Assembly: GCA_030867875.1 (NCBI GenBank)
Contig: JAOWCC010001589.1
Span: forward strand, 76,717,537 to 76,781,536
DNA: 64,000 bases
Reading direction: 5' to 3'
Origin: Actinernus sp. WN-2022
Lineage: Eukaryota > Cnidaria > Anthozoa > Actiniaria > Actinernidae
Position 1 is the first letter of the stretch. The number at the start of each line of letters is the position of its first letter. The notes beneath the pieces are model-generated. The model saw only the letters and a program-made list of their open reading frames with translations, did no database searches and was not told the origin of the DNA. Of the stretch, positions 46,286 to 57,328 are shown piece by piece. A program made the position numbers and the translations under genes.

Positions 46286-47915
46286 CTAGGTAGACGTCAA
46301 ATATAGCTCTACAAAGCAAAAAAATGAAGGGCCCTCCAACACCTCTTCCAATTCCTTCTTACAAACGTTGTTTCGAAGGCCCTCCAAATCATTAACCACA
46401 TCTTCTACCAGTTGTATCTTGTCTCCTTGGCAAACTTGCAACCACGATTGGAAGCCTTTCCACGCAAGGCGGAGAAGTACTTCGTACATCAGCTTATGAA
46501 ATCGGACAGCTCGATTATATCGATGGCCGAAACAGAACCTTCAGCAATTACTCCAGATTCTATACAAAATAATATCTCTCAATCCAGCATCTTGGAAGCG
46601 CTTTCCAATAATGGAGAGCAATGTGCATATTGTATTGAACACACCCATCCTAGGAACAATGTCCCGAAACTGATCACTCCTCTTCCAGATGACTTCTGCA
46701 GGTTTTGCATAAAGTGCCTGGTCAAAAACAACAAGGATACTCTTTAGGGCTAATGCATCTTTTATCTTGACCGACTGCAGCAGTACCTCATAAACGGTTG
46801 ATAGATTAGTTGCTGGTGCATCAATTGAAGGAAGGTATCCCACGTTATCTTGGGACACAGTCATATCATCACGACTGGAAATATTAAACCCTGTCCAGCC
46901 GCTAACCTTCTGATTTTCGGCTGCATGTAGACGGGTCAACACCCACAGCAGATTCTTCTTCCAAGTATTTTGTAATACCTCTTCAGATGTTACCATAGTT
47001 TCGCGCAGGAGGTCCAACACGGGCGCCAGCATTATATACTGGGAGCAATGACGTAGGCAGCTCTACACTTCTTTTTCTTCCTTTCACGACAACAGGATCG
47101 GGTGGTAGTTGTGAACCAAACACTTTTGCCTGTACAGCAATTCCGTTTACCCTGTGAAAGGTGCCACCACCGGAAAGCGTCTCTGAGTTCTAACCTGTCG
47201 ATATTATCCCAAGCCAATGTTGTGCTGACAAAGGTCTGGATATTTTCTGGAAGTGTAACACCCCCATCTGATGCTCTAGCCATCTTCTCTAAGCACAACG
47301 CTGTGTCAATCTCTTCGATCTGCGAGTAGGAAAGCCCATGGCTGCAGCGATTTATAATTTGTATCAGCTCTACGTTATTGGTTAGAGACTTAATTGCATA
47401 AGGCAGTAAGATGTGCTTTGGGGGTTTCTGCTGCCTACAGCTTACACCATACACAATGTCTTGGCCAAAGAAATTGATGAGACGTTTAACCTTGCAATTA
47501 TTCTATCGTCTTGCTTTTCAATTGCTGTATTTCTAATTCTTTCATCAGCACGTAGGTCGACGCATTTTACTAATGTTTCTGGGGATTGTTTTCCTTTAGG
47601 ATATTTGTCGGTTTTATTGCAAAACATGCAGATTGCATTGTAAACCCGGCTATTATTTGAGCTCGGTGTTTGTCTTGCTGAAGCCCTTGAACTTCTGTCT
47701 GATTCACTTGGAGATTCGCCAGTTTCAGATTGCTTACTTAGTCGATCTAAGGACTTTTTCATGGTAAAAATGCTGCGACACTTACGAGGATATGCAATTC
47801 TTGGGATTTCAGATTCACCTGTAGCAGTTGCGATGTCAAGAAGCGGTTTATGATCTCTAATTTGTGCTGCCTTCACCAATGTTCGCCATGATTCAATGCC
47901 TTTTAGTGTAGACAA
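46286..47915 (-). pseudogene. Element copy 2: N-terminal and middle region, frameshifted
   Basis: Carries the same 4-bp insertion and the same later frameshifts as 40186-41815. The one amino-acid difference seen is CMFCNKTDK in place of CMVCNKTDK, next to the putative zinc-binding Cys pair. Confidence 0.65.
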
Positions 47916-49184
47916 ACCCTGATTGTGAAGGTCGTTTGCCAGTGCAATGTATTATGCATTCTGCCGTGCTTGTATCTGTTCGGAAGCGCTTTGTAATATT
48001 ATTATGCACCTCCTCGCTCCCTTGTTTTCGCTTCTCTGAAATCAATAGACCTATTCTGATTACACATTTTTTACAGGTTCATTCCGAAAAAAAACTGACT
48101 TAATAGACCAGCAAGTTTATCATAGAAATGTCCTAAATCAAAAATTTGTATAAACTATAAACAAAACTGGACTATATTACACACATCTTGCCTATCAAAT
48201 ATCAAAATAATAAGAAATGAAACATGATTAATAGCAATGAGTAAAACATACTAACCTGACAAGGGAGTCATTATCTTGGATACCCACAATGCATTGTGCT
48301 TTCCCACAATTCCATTTTCATTGCTTTAAATAATTATACCAAATTAAATATGGTAAACAAATTAAATAACGCTGCTAAGGCTAACTCACAAATGATATAA
48401 AGAACTGCTTCATATAAACCTTTATGGTAAAACAATTATAAGATATTTAGCACACTTAAAATCACAATACAAATATACTACACGAGATTGCCCACTGACG
48501 CTCTGCAGAATAAATAAAACATAAATTGCCATTTCGATGGCTCTTATATAAAGACTATCATAATATGGAAACCAATTTAACAGATCTTAAATTTAAGGAA
48601 TTTGTTTCGAAAGATGAAAAACTCCGAAATATCCATATTTTCTGTTTTACCACAGGGTACCCAAAACTACTTCCGGTTTACATAAATATCGAGTAAACTC
48701 GTGATAATATAACACATTCATAGAAAACAACTGGCCAAGTTTAGTTATAAGACTTAGTTTAATGTAGCGTTACTGTTTACAATTGGAAATTTGTATTTAT
48801 TGGTTAATTATAATATTTTATTTCAGCTTTATCTTAAATTTTCAGCTCTTCTTGAAAATGACGTCATTGTCACGTGACCCCAATGAAGAATATTAATAAA
48901 ATTTTGTGAATGCAATAAAGCCTATTGAGAAACCAACTGTTTGCGACTATAACAACATCATTACATTAAAAGTCAAAAGAGATATGAATAAATAAAGAGT
49001 TGATGGTATATATCAGCTCATTATGCATAAAGTTTCGACTTTAAGGTCACGTGACACCCTTAAGCTACAAATATGACAGGGCTATCATATATTTTCTTGA
49101 TCTGCAGGTCAATAGCTTTCAGAAAATGTATGATAGCATTTGCCCCCTCGAGTGGTACTAAAAAGTGCCTCGGCTCATGGACTA

Positions 49185-50395
49185 TGTATATAGTTATATA
49201 ATTATAGTTACTTACATATATACATAGATAGATAAAACAATAAGTATTATAAATAGACTTCAAGTAAGAGATAAATACCTCGAACCTCGGCCTTAACTCA
49301 TATAAGTCCTTCGGGCCGTAGTGAAATACATCGAACCTCGATCGGTATTAAAGTGCCTATAAGCTCCGGCCATTTTTTCATCATTAAAAGCGATTCTCCA
49401 TCAAGTAAATAGTTGAACGATAAAATATGTCTTGATTTGGGTGATGCGTCTATGAGTTATAGAGGTTTCTATTTCCAATATGGTAATGAGTACACTAGTC
49501 ACAGGAGGCCTCATATTATACAAAAACGTGCCGACAGAGATGCATATCTTTTTCTTGTTATATTTGAGTCTTATATAAGTGAGTTTACCAAATATTTTGT
49601 ATAAATCAGAAATAGTTTTGTTGACCTCCTAGGCCTGTGATCATCACATCATTAGCATATATACCCATATAACTCATAGACGCAACAACACTCAAATCAA
49701 GAAATATTTTACTTTTCACATATTTACTTGGTGTAGAATCGATTTTAGTGATTAACATTTTGGACTTATATAGGCACCCTTTTGCAATTTTCATAGCTTA
49801 TGAACCTCCGAAACGTTTTGAGTACTTCTGTGAAGAAAGTTTTAGTTTAAAGTGAATAATTTATGTTCTACGCTTGTTTGAAATCGTGTAAATGTGACCT
49901 TTCCTGACCCATGACCGCGTAAGTAAAAGCCTGGGTCGAAACCTGGGTAGACGTCATCTTGACGTCATATAATTAATTCGGCTTTGCAATCATTTGAAAA
50001 AATACTTAAGATGTTGACTAAAATGGCTTTTTTCTTTACTAACAACTCAAAAACTGTGTATATTTTCTATGCATCAATGTTGTTGTGATAAAAAGGCGCC
50101 ATGGAAAATAATGCATTAATGAGATGACGTCTACCCAGGTTTCGACCCAGGCCTTTACTTACGCGGTCATGGGTCAGGAAAGGTCACATTTACACGATTT
50201 CAAACAAGCGTAGAACATAAAGTATTCACTTTAAACCAAAACTTTCTTCACAGAAGCACTCAAAACTTTTCGGAGATTCATAAGCTATCAAAATCGCAAA
50301 AGGGTTATATGCACTTTAAGTCATATACTGACATCCCCAGTCGGGCCGTAGGCTTAATACCGAGGTTAATTCGAGGTTTATATCGGACTTATTTC
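49185..50395. mobile_element. Compound foldback element with two adjacent hairpins
   Basis: Hairpin 1 (49355-49775): AAAAGCGATTCTCC, TCAAGTAAATA and GATGCGTCTATGAGTTATA pair with inverted versions at 49600-49775. Hairpin 2 (49772-50310): arms of about 185 bp at roughly 95% identity, including TGACCTTTCCTGACCCATGA and GCGTAAGTAAAAGCCTGGGT, flank a loop at 49959-50121. Outer segments near 49268-49350 and 50330-50395 (AACCTCG, CGGGCCGTAG) are also inverse to each other. This suggests an overall terminal inverted structure. No ORF matches a known family. Confidence 0.75.
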
Positions 50396-50495
50396 ATGAT
50401 CGGCGAGGATTTGCCTATGATTGGGCCTCTGTTACCGCCGGTGTGCCACAGTACGAAGCTTGGTCCTACGCTTTTCTGATTATAAATAAAAATAA

Positions 50496-50658
50496 AGTAA
50501 ATAAAAAGTAAAGTAAATCAACTTTATTTAACGTCGGTAACTCGTGACAGTCTGGTGAGACTGATAAACTTGAGGCCGACATGGGACCTATACGATTTGA
50601 AATCCTTATCCGAGAAGACGTGGAGGTCTAACCATTTGCAGTTGTTTCACAGTTGTTC

Positions 50659-50691
<33 letters not shown>

Positions 50692-50764
50692 GTGGCCGGG
50701 GTTCGAACCCGCGACCTCCCGCTCAACAGACCGGAGCCCAACCACTGAGCTAACCGGGAGGCTA
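50496..50764 (-). mobile_element. tRNA-derived SINE (family 1), reverse orientation
   Basis: The A box lies at about 50743-50757 and the B box at about 50699-50710, on the minus strand (GGTTCGAACCC). The AAAGTAAAGTAAA tail lies at 50503-50518. It is the same family as 3665-3934 and 7749-8025. A C-run (50789-50806) lies just past its head. Confidence 0.85.
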
Positions 50765-50834
50765 ACGACTTAGCTAATCATCCTCCCCCCCCCCCCCCCC
50801 CCCCTTAAATCGCGGCATTGGATGTACGTCGAAG

Positions 50835-51480
50835 ACATCACTATCCACTATCTCGAAATCCATCTCACGAATTGGCATGCCACTACTAATCCAGGAAGAC
50901 CTAAACACTATATCCAACTGGGCCTCTGCAAATAACATGAAGCTAGCTAAACCCTAAGAAATCTATGAAGAGCTTTCCGTTTCTTGCCGGCTTCGTGATC
51001 CTCCTCGATCGAGGTTCACTTTTCTCTTTGCTGATCAATGACCTACGCCTCGAGAAGGTTAGTTGTTTAAAAGTGCTTGGCTTGATCATTCAAGACGACC
51101 TGAAGTGGACTCCGGGCATATATCGATGGTGTCACGCGGAAAGCAGCTAAGAGGCTTCACATTCTTCGCGTCTTGAGTAACTCTGGTGTACCGCCCTGCA
51201 ACCTTATTAACATTTTTATTTCTCTTATCCGATCTATAATTGAATACTGCTGCCCCGCCTGGAGTACTAGTTTCGGATAAGTTGGAGTAAATTCAGAGGT
51301 TGGCTTTACGTATTCTATATCCTAATCTTTCCTATTCAACTGCCCTTGAAGCCTCGGCTTTTCTTCATTTGGACGCCTGACGTAACGCGCTCTGCAGTAA
51401 GACCTTTGCCAAAGTTGCAACCTTAATTATCTGCTGCCGCCGACCAAGGCCAATTCGAATGGCCGTGTGGCGTTGCGTAA
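50835..51480 (+). pseudogene. LINE reverse transcriptase C-terminal remnant
   Basis: Plus-strand frames recover YVEDITIHYLEI-like sequence near a degraded YxDD, then LKVLGLIIQDDLKWTPGI and AAKRLHILRVLSNSGVPPCN, then LIRSIIEYCCPAW and IQRLALRILYPNLSYSTALE. This is the order found after the palm in CR1/RTE-like LINEs. It has many stops and frameshifts. The sequence differs clearly from the 15.2 kb and 58.5 kb LINE pieces, so this is a third lineage or subfamily. Confidence 0.7.
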
Positions 51481-51840
51481 CTCCAGCCATTTCTCTATTT
51501 TCAAGTGTCGGCCTGACCGGTTAACAAATATAATAGTTTTTTCCCTAATCTCTCTTCTGCCGCCAATGTAAATATGTAAGTTTAAACAGCGAATTTTGAA
51601 TCGTTATAAGATGTTTTTAATATTGACAGTTTGTAAGTTTAATTGATAGTCAGTTACCAGTCCCTTTAGCAGCTCCATATGATTGTAATTTGTATTTAGA
51701 ACTTACTTAGTTAGGATGTTTACTTTTAAATTGTAAGATTGCTGTAATTCACCGTTCCGTGCGAAAGTATTTTAATTAACCTTCTATTATTATAAAAAAA
51801 TTTTGATTGTTTTTTAACATCATATGCATCATTACAGGAA

Positions 51841-52746
51841 ACTAGGAGCGTCCACCCCACACACTAGGCCAATGTCACAGCGTCCATCCCACACACTAGG
51901 CCAATGTCACAGCGTCCACCCCACACACTAGGCCAATGTCACAGCGTCCATCCCACACACTAGGCCAATGTCACAGCGTCCATCCCACACACTAGGCAAA
52001 TGTCACAGCGTCCACCCCACACACTAGGCCAATGTCACAGCGTCCATCCCACACACTAGGCCAATGTCACAGCGTCCATCCCACACACTAGGCCAATGTC
52101 ACAGCGTCCATCCCACACACTAGGCCAATGTCACAGCGTCCATCCCACACACTAGGCCAATGTCACAGCGTCCATCCCACACACTAGGCCAATGTCGCAG
52201 CGTCCACCCCACACACTAGGCCAATGTCGCAGCGTCCATCCCACACACTAGGCAAATGTCACAGCGTCCACCCCACACACTAGGCCAATGTCACAGCGTT
52301 TTCACAAGTTAGGTTATTTTTGGAATGGTTCAAGTTCAAGTTTATTAACAAGTATCTATAAATACATATTACTCAACACACCCGCAGATAGCTTAGCTAA
52401 TCGAGGCGCGGGTAGTGCTATAATAGTTCTTATTTACATGGAAGATATTTTGTGATAACTATACAAATTTTACAATAATTAAACAAATTTACAATAACTA
52501 TGAATAAATAAGTAAAAATAAATAAATAAATAGGAAGATTTGTTGTTGTTGTTGTTATTGTTGAATTGCAATTATTCCTAAGGGGATCAAATCAAATCAA
52601 AAGCGTAGCATCCATATTGTTTAGTATAACAAAAGTAGCCAATGAAGCACTTTTGTTTCGCCGCGGTGCAATCTACCAATTGGCGGGGAAAATAATCTAA
52701 AAATAGCCCAACTTGTAAAAACGCTGTGACAATGGACGCTCCTAGT
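51841..52746. mobile_element. MITE-like element with a minisatellite expanded inside its left TIR
   Basis: The right end, read inverted, is ACTAGGAGCGTCCATTGTCA, then CAGCGTTTTTACAAGTTGGG. The left end begins ACTAGGAGCGTCCA and ends TGTCACAGCGTTTTCACAAG, so both halves of the TIR are present. They are pushed about 450 bp apart by a 32-bp tandem array. No transposase is present. Confidence 0.8.
51848..52298 (+). repeat. 32-bp minisatellite, 14 copies
   Basis: The unit is GCGTCCATCCCACACACTAG then GCCAATGTCACA. The variants are CACCCC/CATCCC, GGCAAA/GGCCAA and GTCGCA/GTCACA. Units are very homogeneous. Confidence 0.95.
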
Positions 52747-53104
52747 CATGGGATCCTGATCATTATTATCATTTTTATTATTATTATTAGTTACCATTTT
52801 GAAATAAAAGAAATCGCTTGGAGTTGAGGGGTCCAGTGGTATTCACTAATTCACCAGTTACAAAGCAACGAGTTACTACAATTGTAGCCTCGTTTTGGCG
52901 TTCTTTCCCGCCATTTCCTGTCGATATTTTCTTTGGTTTGGTTGCTGTAGTATATATTGATCTGTAATGGCTCGACCCATAAACAACAAGAATCCAAAAT
53001 GGCGGAACACTACAAGACAGTTTATTCGCTAAGCATTCTGGGTAATATATTACTCTGCTTCCCCTTAAATGGGAATGTACTTAATCTGTTAACAAAGACA
53101 CAAG
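52747..53104. other. No recognised gene
   Basis: Lies between the MITE and the end of the Ty3 pol relic. An LTR may be expected here, but I could not define one. Confidence 0.4.
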
Positions 53105-53352
53105 TTACAGATCGAGTTTAACAACAGGCTTTCTAACTCTTTGAGATCTCCTCAGAACAGTTAGTGAAGAACTGACAAGTTCTGGAGATACCATAGGTTT
53201 TACATTCTGATCAGACAAACTATCATGTGGTTGGGAAATACTATCATGCAGCAGGAGCATTTACATTACTATCTATGACAGTTGGTCCACATGATTCGGG
53301 TAGCATGATCTCAGGCTCACTAACGTCATCTGGTACATCATCATGCGCCTTT

Positions 53353-53617
53353 ATCATATGAGGGCCTGAATGGGGTTAACTGACTACTGACAAACGGCCT
53401 TAAAAATAACTGACAACTGACAAATGACCATTTTTTTACTGACACTCGCTGACAACTAAAAAATAACTGACAACTGACAAATTTGGTTTTTGTGGGTCAA
53501 ACATTGTAAATTTTCTCTAGTAATGATTAATTAGGGCTAACTGACAACTGACAAATGGCCAAAATTTTAACTGACAACTGACATGTAGACCCCCCCATTG
53601 AGACCCTCTCATATGAT
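53353..53617. mobile_element. MITE-like insertion in the Ty3 integrase C-terminus
   Basis: The termini ATCATATGAGGGCCTGAATG and CATTGAGACCCTCTCATATG then AT are imperfect inverted repeats. The interior has about six copies of AACTGACAACTGACAAA. It interrupts the integrase reading frame, which resumes at about 53350. Confidence 0.7.
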
Positions 53618-54691
53618 CAGTATGGACATATCTAGTTATGTGTCCTATCCTAACTACATAAGTCAGGATAGGTCCACAAACTTTAACTACAGTACCCGGA
53701 ATTCACTTGTCTGTCTTAGAATTAGCCCTTGTATTCCGTACACGAACTCTGTCGTACCTTACAAATGGTCTATCTCTCTTGCATTTCATGTCCTTGTACA
53801 TTTTCTGTTTCTCTTGCTTACTCTCTACAACTTGTGCAAGATCAGGTTTTATCAAACTCAACCTATTTCTTAGACGACGTTTCACCATCGGCTCTGCTGG
53901 TGTTACGCCTGTTGTACTGTGAGGAGTCGTACGATACCCCTTCCTCGATTTCCTCATCCATCTTTGGCCACCATACACACGTACGAGCGATCGCTTTCAT
54001 GCCACATATACCTGGATGTTCCCAGTGTAATTCCTCCAACATTTTCCCTCTCAAGACTGGTGGAATAATTACTCTGGAACCCCAAAGCACACAATCCTGT
54101 TCGCAAGACAACTCATGCCTTCGATTGTGATATGGTTTGAGATCATCACATCTCTCTGGCCAGCCTGACATCACAAAGTGAAGTACTTTACTAAGCACTG
54201 GATCGACTCGAGTTGCCTTTCCAATGTTCTTTGCTGTAATTGGGAAATCATCATCATTATAAATTGCACCCTCGCTACCTACAGTAGAGTCCTCGTGTGG
54301 TAACCTAGAGAGCGCATCGCATATTGGCATGATCTTCAGATCTCCTGTATTCGATCTCATAATCATACGCTGAAAGCACTAAGGCCCATCTCTGCATCCG
54401 AGCCGCTGCAAGTGTAGGAATTGCGGACTTTGGACCTAAAATTGCCAACAACGTAAACTTTCGACCATATAAGAACTGGTGGAATTTGTTTTACTCCAAA
54501 CACAATCGATAACGCTTCACGCTCGATTTGCGCATAGTTCTTTTCACTTGAACTTAGTGTCCGAGATGCATAGGCTATTGGCCTTTCTTAACCGTCATCC
54601 ATTACATGACTGATTACTGCCCCAAGTCCATAACTGGACGCATCGCAAGCTAGTCTTATTTCGCGATTCACATCGTAATGCACTAATAATG

Positions 54692-55775
54692 CAGGAACAC
54701 CCAACGGTAAAACTTCATAAAAACAAACATTCTGATGTTTTTATAACAAATCAGATGTATTTAAACATATTTAAGGGAATTGTTTTTCAGCTGGCAGACG
54801 AACAGCTGTTCTGCAGCGCCAGCCAGCCTAAAGTTCATGAAGAATTTCTAAATTTCCCAGCTGAAATATTTAAGTGCAGAATTTGCCAGCAGCAAAAATA
54901 TTTTTTTGAATATATTCCCAGCTGAAATATTTAAGTGCAGAATTTGCCAGCAGCAAAACATTTTTTTACATATATTCCCAGCTGAAAAATACAAGTGAAG
55001 AATATGCCAGCTAATAAAAATGCACGATATCTATTCCAATACTGGTATGATCAATTAAAAGTCAATTAAGCTATACTAACGGCCGTGAGCCACGAGTAGC
55101 AGCTGACGTTTCAAGCGTTTAAGCACAAGCAACATACGCAGACTCAGTGACTGATCATTAGCGGCGCTTGTTCTACTCACTGATGTGATCACTGAGTCTC
55201 CGTATGTTACTTGTGCTGATGTCGCTAGTGTGAACCAGCGAAATATCAGCTGCTACTATACTTTTAGCTGATTGTATCAGTATTGATCTCCCATCAACGC
55301 AGATCAGTTTCATTTTAGCAGTTCAAATATCCAAAGAATCTTTCGAGAACCAGATATTGTCTGATAATCATGATTTTTTCTTTCTGAAAACAAAAATAGT
55401 GGAAACTGTAGTAATTTACAGTACCAATACAGCAGTAAAAGTGAATCAAGACAAAACTTCAAAGCCGCTTGAAATGTTTAATGTGTACTTTCATACCGTT
55501 TAGGTCTAACCTGCAGAATTCGGTATTTTTAAAAACCTGTGAAACAACAGGTACGTGCAGAATTTGCCAGCTGAGAAATATCGCTCTGTTATATTATTAT
55601 TATGTAATTATATCGGACTGCAGAATTTACCAGCTGACAAATATCGCTCCGTTATATTATTATTTAGTATCAGACTGCAGAATTTGCCAGCCAAGAAATT
55701 CCAAAGTGCAGAATTTGCCAGCCGAGTGGCCCAGAAGAACAGTTATTTTGCAGAACAGTTCGTTGGGTGTTCCTG
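54692..55775. mobile_element. hAT-like non-autonomous element inserted in Ty3 RNase H
   Basis: The 15-bp termini CAGGAACACCCAACG and CGTTGGGTGTTCCTG are perfect inverses, with the direct repeat ATAATG on both sides (54686-54691 and 55776-55781). Removing it joins TNHAL to LVHYDVN in the Ty3 frame. The interior holds repeats of AGTGCAGAATTTGCCAGC on the left (54870-55010) and right (55550-55735). A second element is nested inside at 55038-55296. Confidence 0.8.
55038..55296. mobile_element. Palindromic MITE nested in the 54.7 kb element
   Basis: The ends ATACTGGTATGATCAATTAA and TTAGCTGATTGTATCAGTAT are imperfect inverses. Inner arms AGCACAAGCAACATACG, then CTCAGTGA also fold back. It is the same family as 60358-60532, sharing TATACTAAC and GAGTAGCAGCTGA.GTTTCAA. 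Confidence 0.65.
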
Positions 55776-56572
55776 ATAATGCATGATTGGTAAGACTGTG
55801 TTTACAAGCTTCGTATGCTTGTTGGCACTCAGTTGTCCATTCCCACTGGACATCTTTTTTTAACAGTCCATGCAATGGTGCTAGTGTAGTTGCTAGCCCT
55901 GGTAGAAATGAGTGATAGTATTGGATCATGCCCAGAAAAGATATTAATTCACTAACATATTACATGGTACTGGTGCTCTTTTGACAGCATCAATTTTCTC
56001 ATCTACTGGATGCAAACCTTCAGCATTTATTTTCAGTCCTAAGTAGACAACTTCAGGTTTTAGAAACTCGGACTTTGGCAGTTTCAAGTTTACGTTATGT
56101 TGGTGCAGTCTCTTTAAGACTTCAGCTTAGATTTCAAGATTCTCTTGCCAGCTGTCACCAGCGATAAGAATGTCATCCTGCTTACACCACAGGCAGTCCA
56201 AGCTCAAGTTACGAAAATATAAGGGTTTGTATGGGAGCGTAGCGAGCTCAAGTTACGAAAATATAAGGGTTTGCCGGTATGGGAGCGAAGCGAACTCCGT
56301 TTACTGGCCAGAAATACTGTAAAATATTTGAATAAAATGGCTTACCTTGCCACTGTGATGTCTTCTGTCGTGTTTCTCTCCTTGTTGGGTGGTTTTAAGC
56401 TGATTTCAGCCGGGTTTTTCCATGCTTCTCGAGTTTGTCCAAATCGTTCTCTACTTCATCTTTCAGTGAGTGAATAAGGAACTCTACGTGGCTTAATAAA
56501 TACAGGCCTTGCACCATCCTTTATAGTGATGTGTGCTTCAAACCCTTTCATGCCTTCATAGCCCACAGGTAG

Positions 56573-56877
56573 CCCAAGCTTGGGATCTGTATAATATTTA
56601 ACAGCATTTATATGGGATTTTTTAGTTTACCATGTACAACGTAAATCTTGAATAAAACTCGACAAAAACCTACACAGTGTCTTCTTGTGTTCCTTAACTA
56701 TGTCTGTGCCATGTTACAGCGAATTTCAGCAAAGGCACAGACATATATAGTTAAGGAACACAAGAAGACACTGTATAGGTTTTTGTCGAGTTTTATTCAA
56801 GATTTAAGTTGTTCATGGAAAACAAAAAAATCCCATACAAATGCTGTTAAATATTATACAGATCCTAAGCTGTGCAT
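56573..56877. repeat. Near-perfect hairpin, about 130-bp arms, in Ty3 pol
   Basis: GGATCTGTATAATATTTAAC, continuing to AGTTCCTTAACTATGTCTGTGCC-like sequence (to about 56711), is repeated in reverse at 56732-56870 (GGCACAGACATATATAGTTA through TATTATACAGATCC). The loop is about 20 bp. It lies directly beside the tRNA-like array and interrupts the Ty3 frame. Confidence 0.85.
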
Positions 56878-56999
56878 ATGTAGTTATGATATTGAATCAT
56901 GTTTGCCGCGTAGCACTAGTAAGTGTAAAGAATGTAATATAAAGTGGTAAGCTGTAGTGCTAAGTGTGCACGCCCTACGAAGGAAAGAGAAAAAATCTC

Positions 57000-57072
57000 T
57001 GACCCAAGTGGGACTCGAACCCAACGACCTCCAGGTTACATGTCTGGCGCTCTACCAACTGAGCTATCAAGT
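57000..57072 (-). tRNA. tRNA-Thr(UGU)-like sequence, unit 1
   Basis: The same tRNA-like head as 5258-5330, with intact A box TAGCTCAGTTGG and B box GGTTCGAGTCC and anticodon TGT. The acceptor stem pairs poorly, so it is probably not a working tRNA. Confidence 0.35.
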
Positions 57073-57255
57073 AAGATGAGAGCAATCGTGGGTATTGGTG
57101 CGTTATATGGGGTCACGGCGATTATATATGTATATGTAGTTATGATATTGAATCATGTTTGCCGCGTAGCACTAGTAAGTGTAAAGAATGTAATATAAAG
57201 TGGTAAGCTGTAGTGCTAAGTGTGCACGCCCTACGAGGGAAAGAGAAAAAATCTC

Positions 57256-57328
57256 TGACCCAAGTGGGACTCGAACCCAACGACCTCCAGGTTACATGTC
57301 TGGCGCTCTACCAACTAAGCTATCAAGT
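57256..57328 (-). tRNA. tRNA-Thr(UGU)-like sequence, unit 2
   Basis: As unit 1, with one change in the A box (TAGCTTAGTTGG). Confidence 0.35.

Larger units (their letters stand above)
43085..49182 (-). mobile_element. Unassigned DNA transposon, copy 2 (6,098 bp)
   Basis: An exact head-to-tail repeat of copy 1 at an offset of 6,100 bp. By eye I found only two single-base differences (37391-37400 against 43491-43503, AGAAAAG/AGTAAAG; 41525 against 47625, CC/CA). More may exist. TA flanks both ends (43083-43084 and 49183-49184). Confidence 0.85.
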
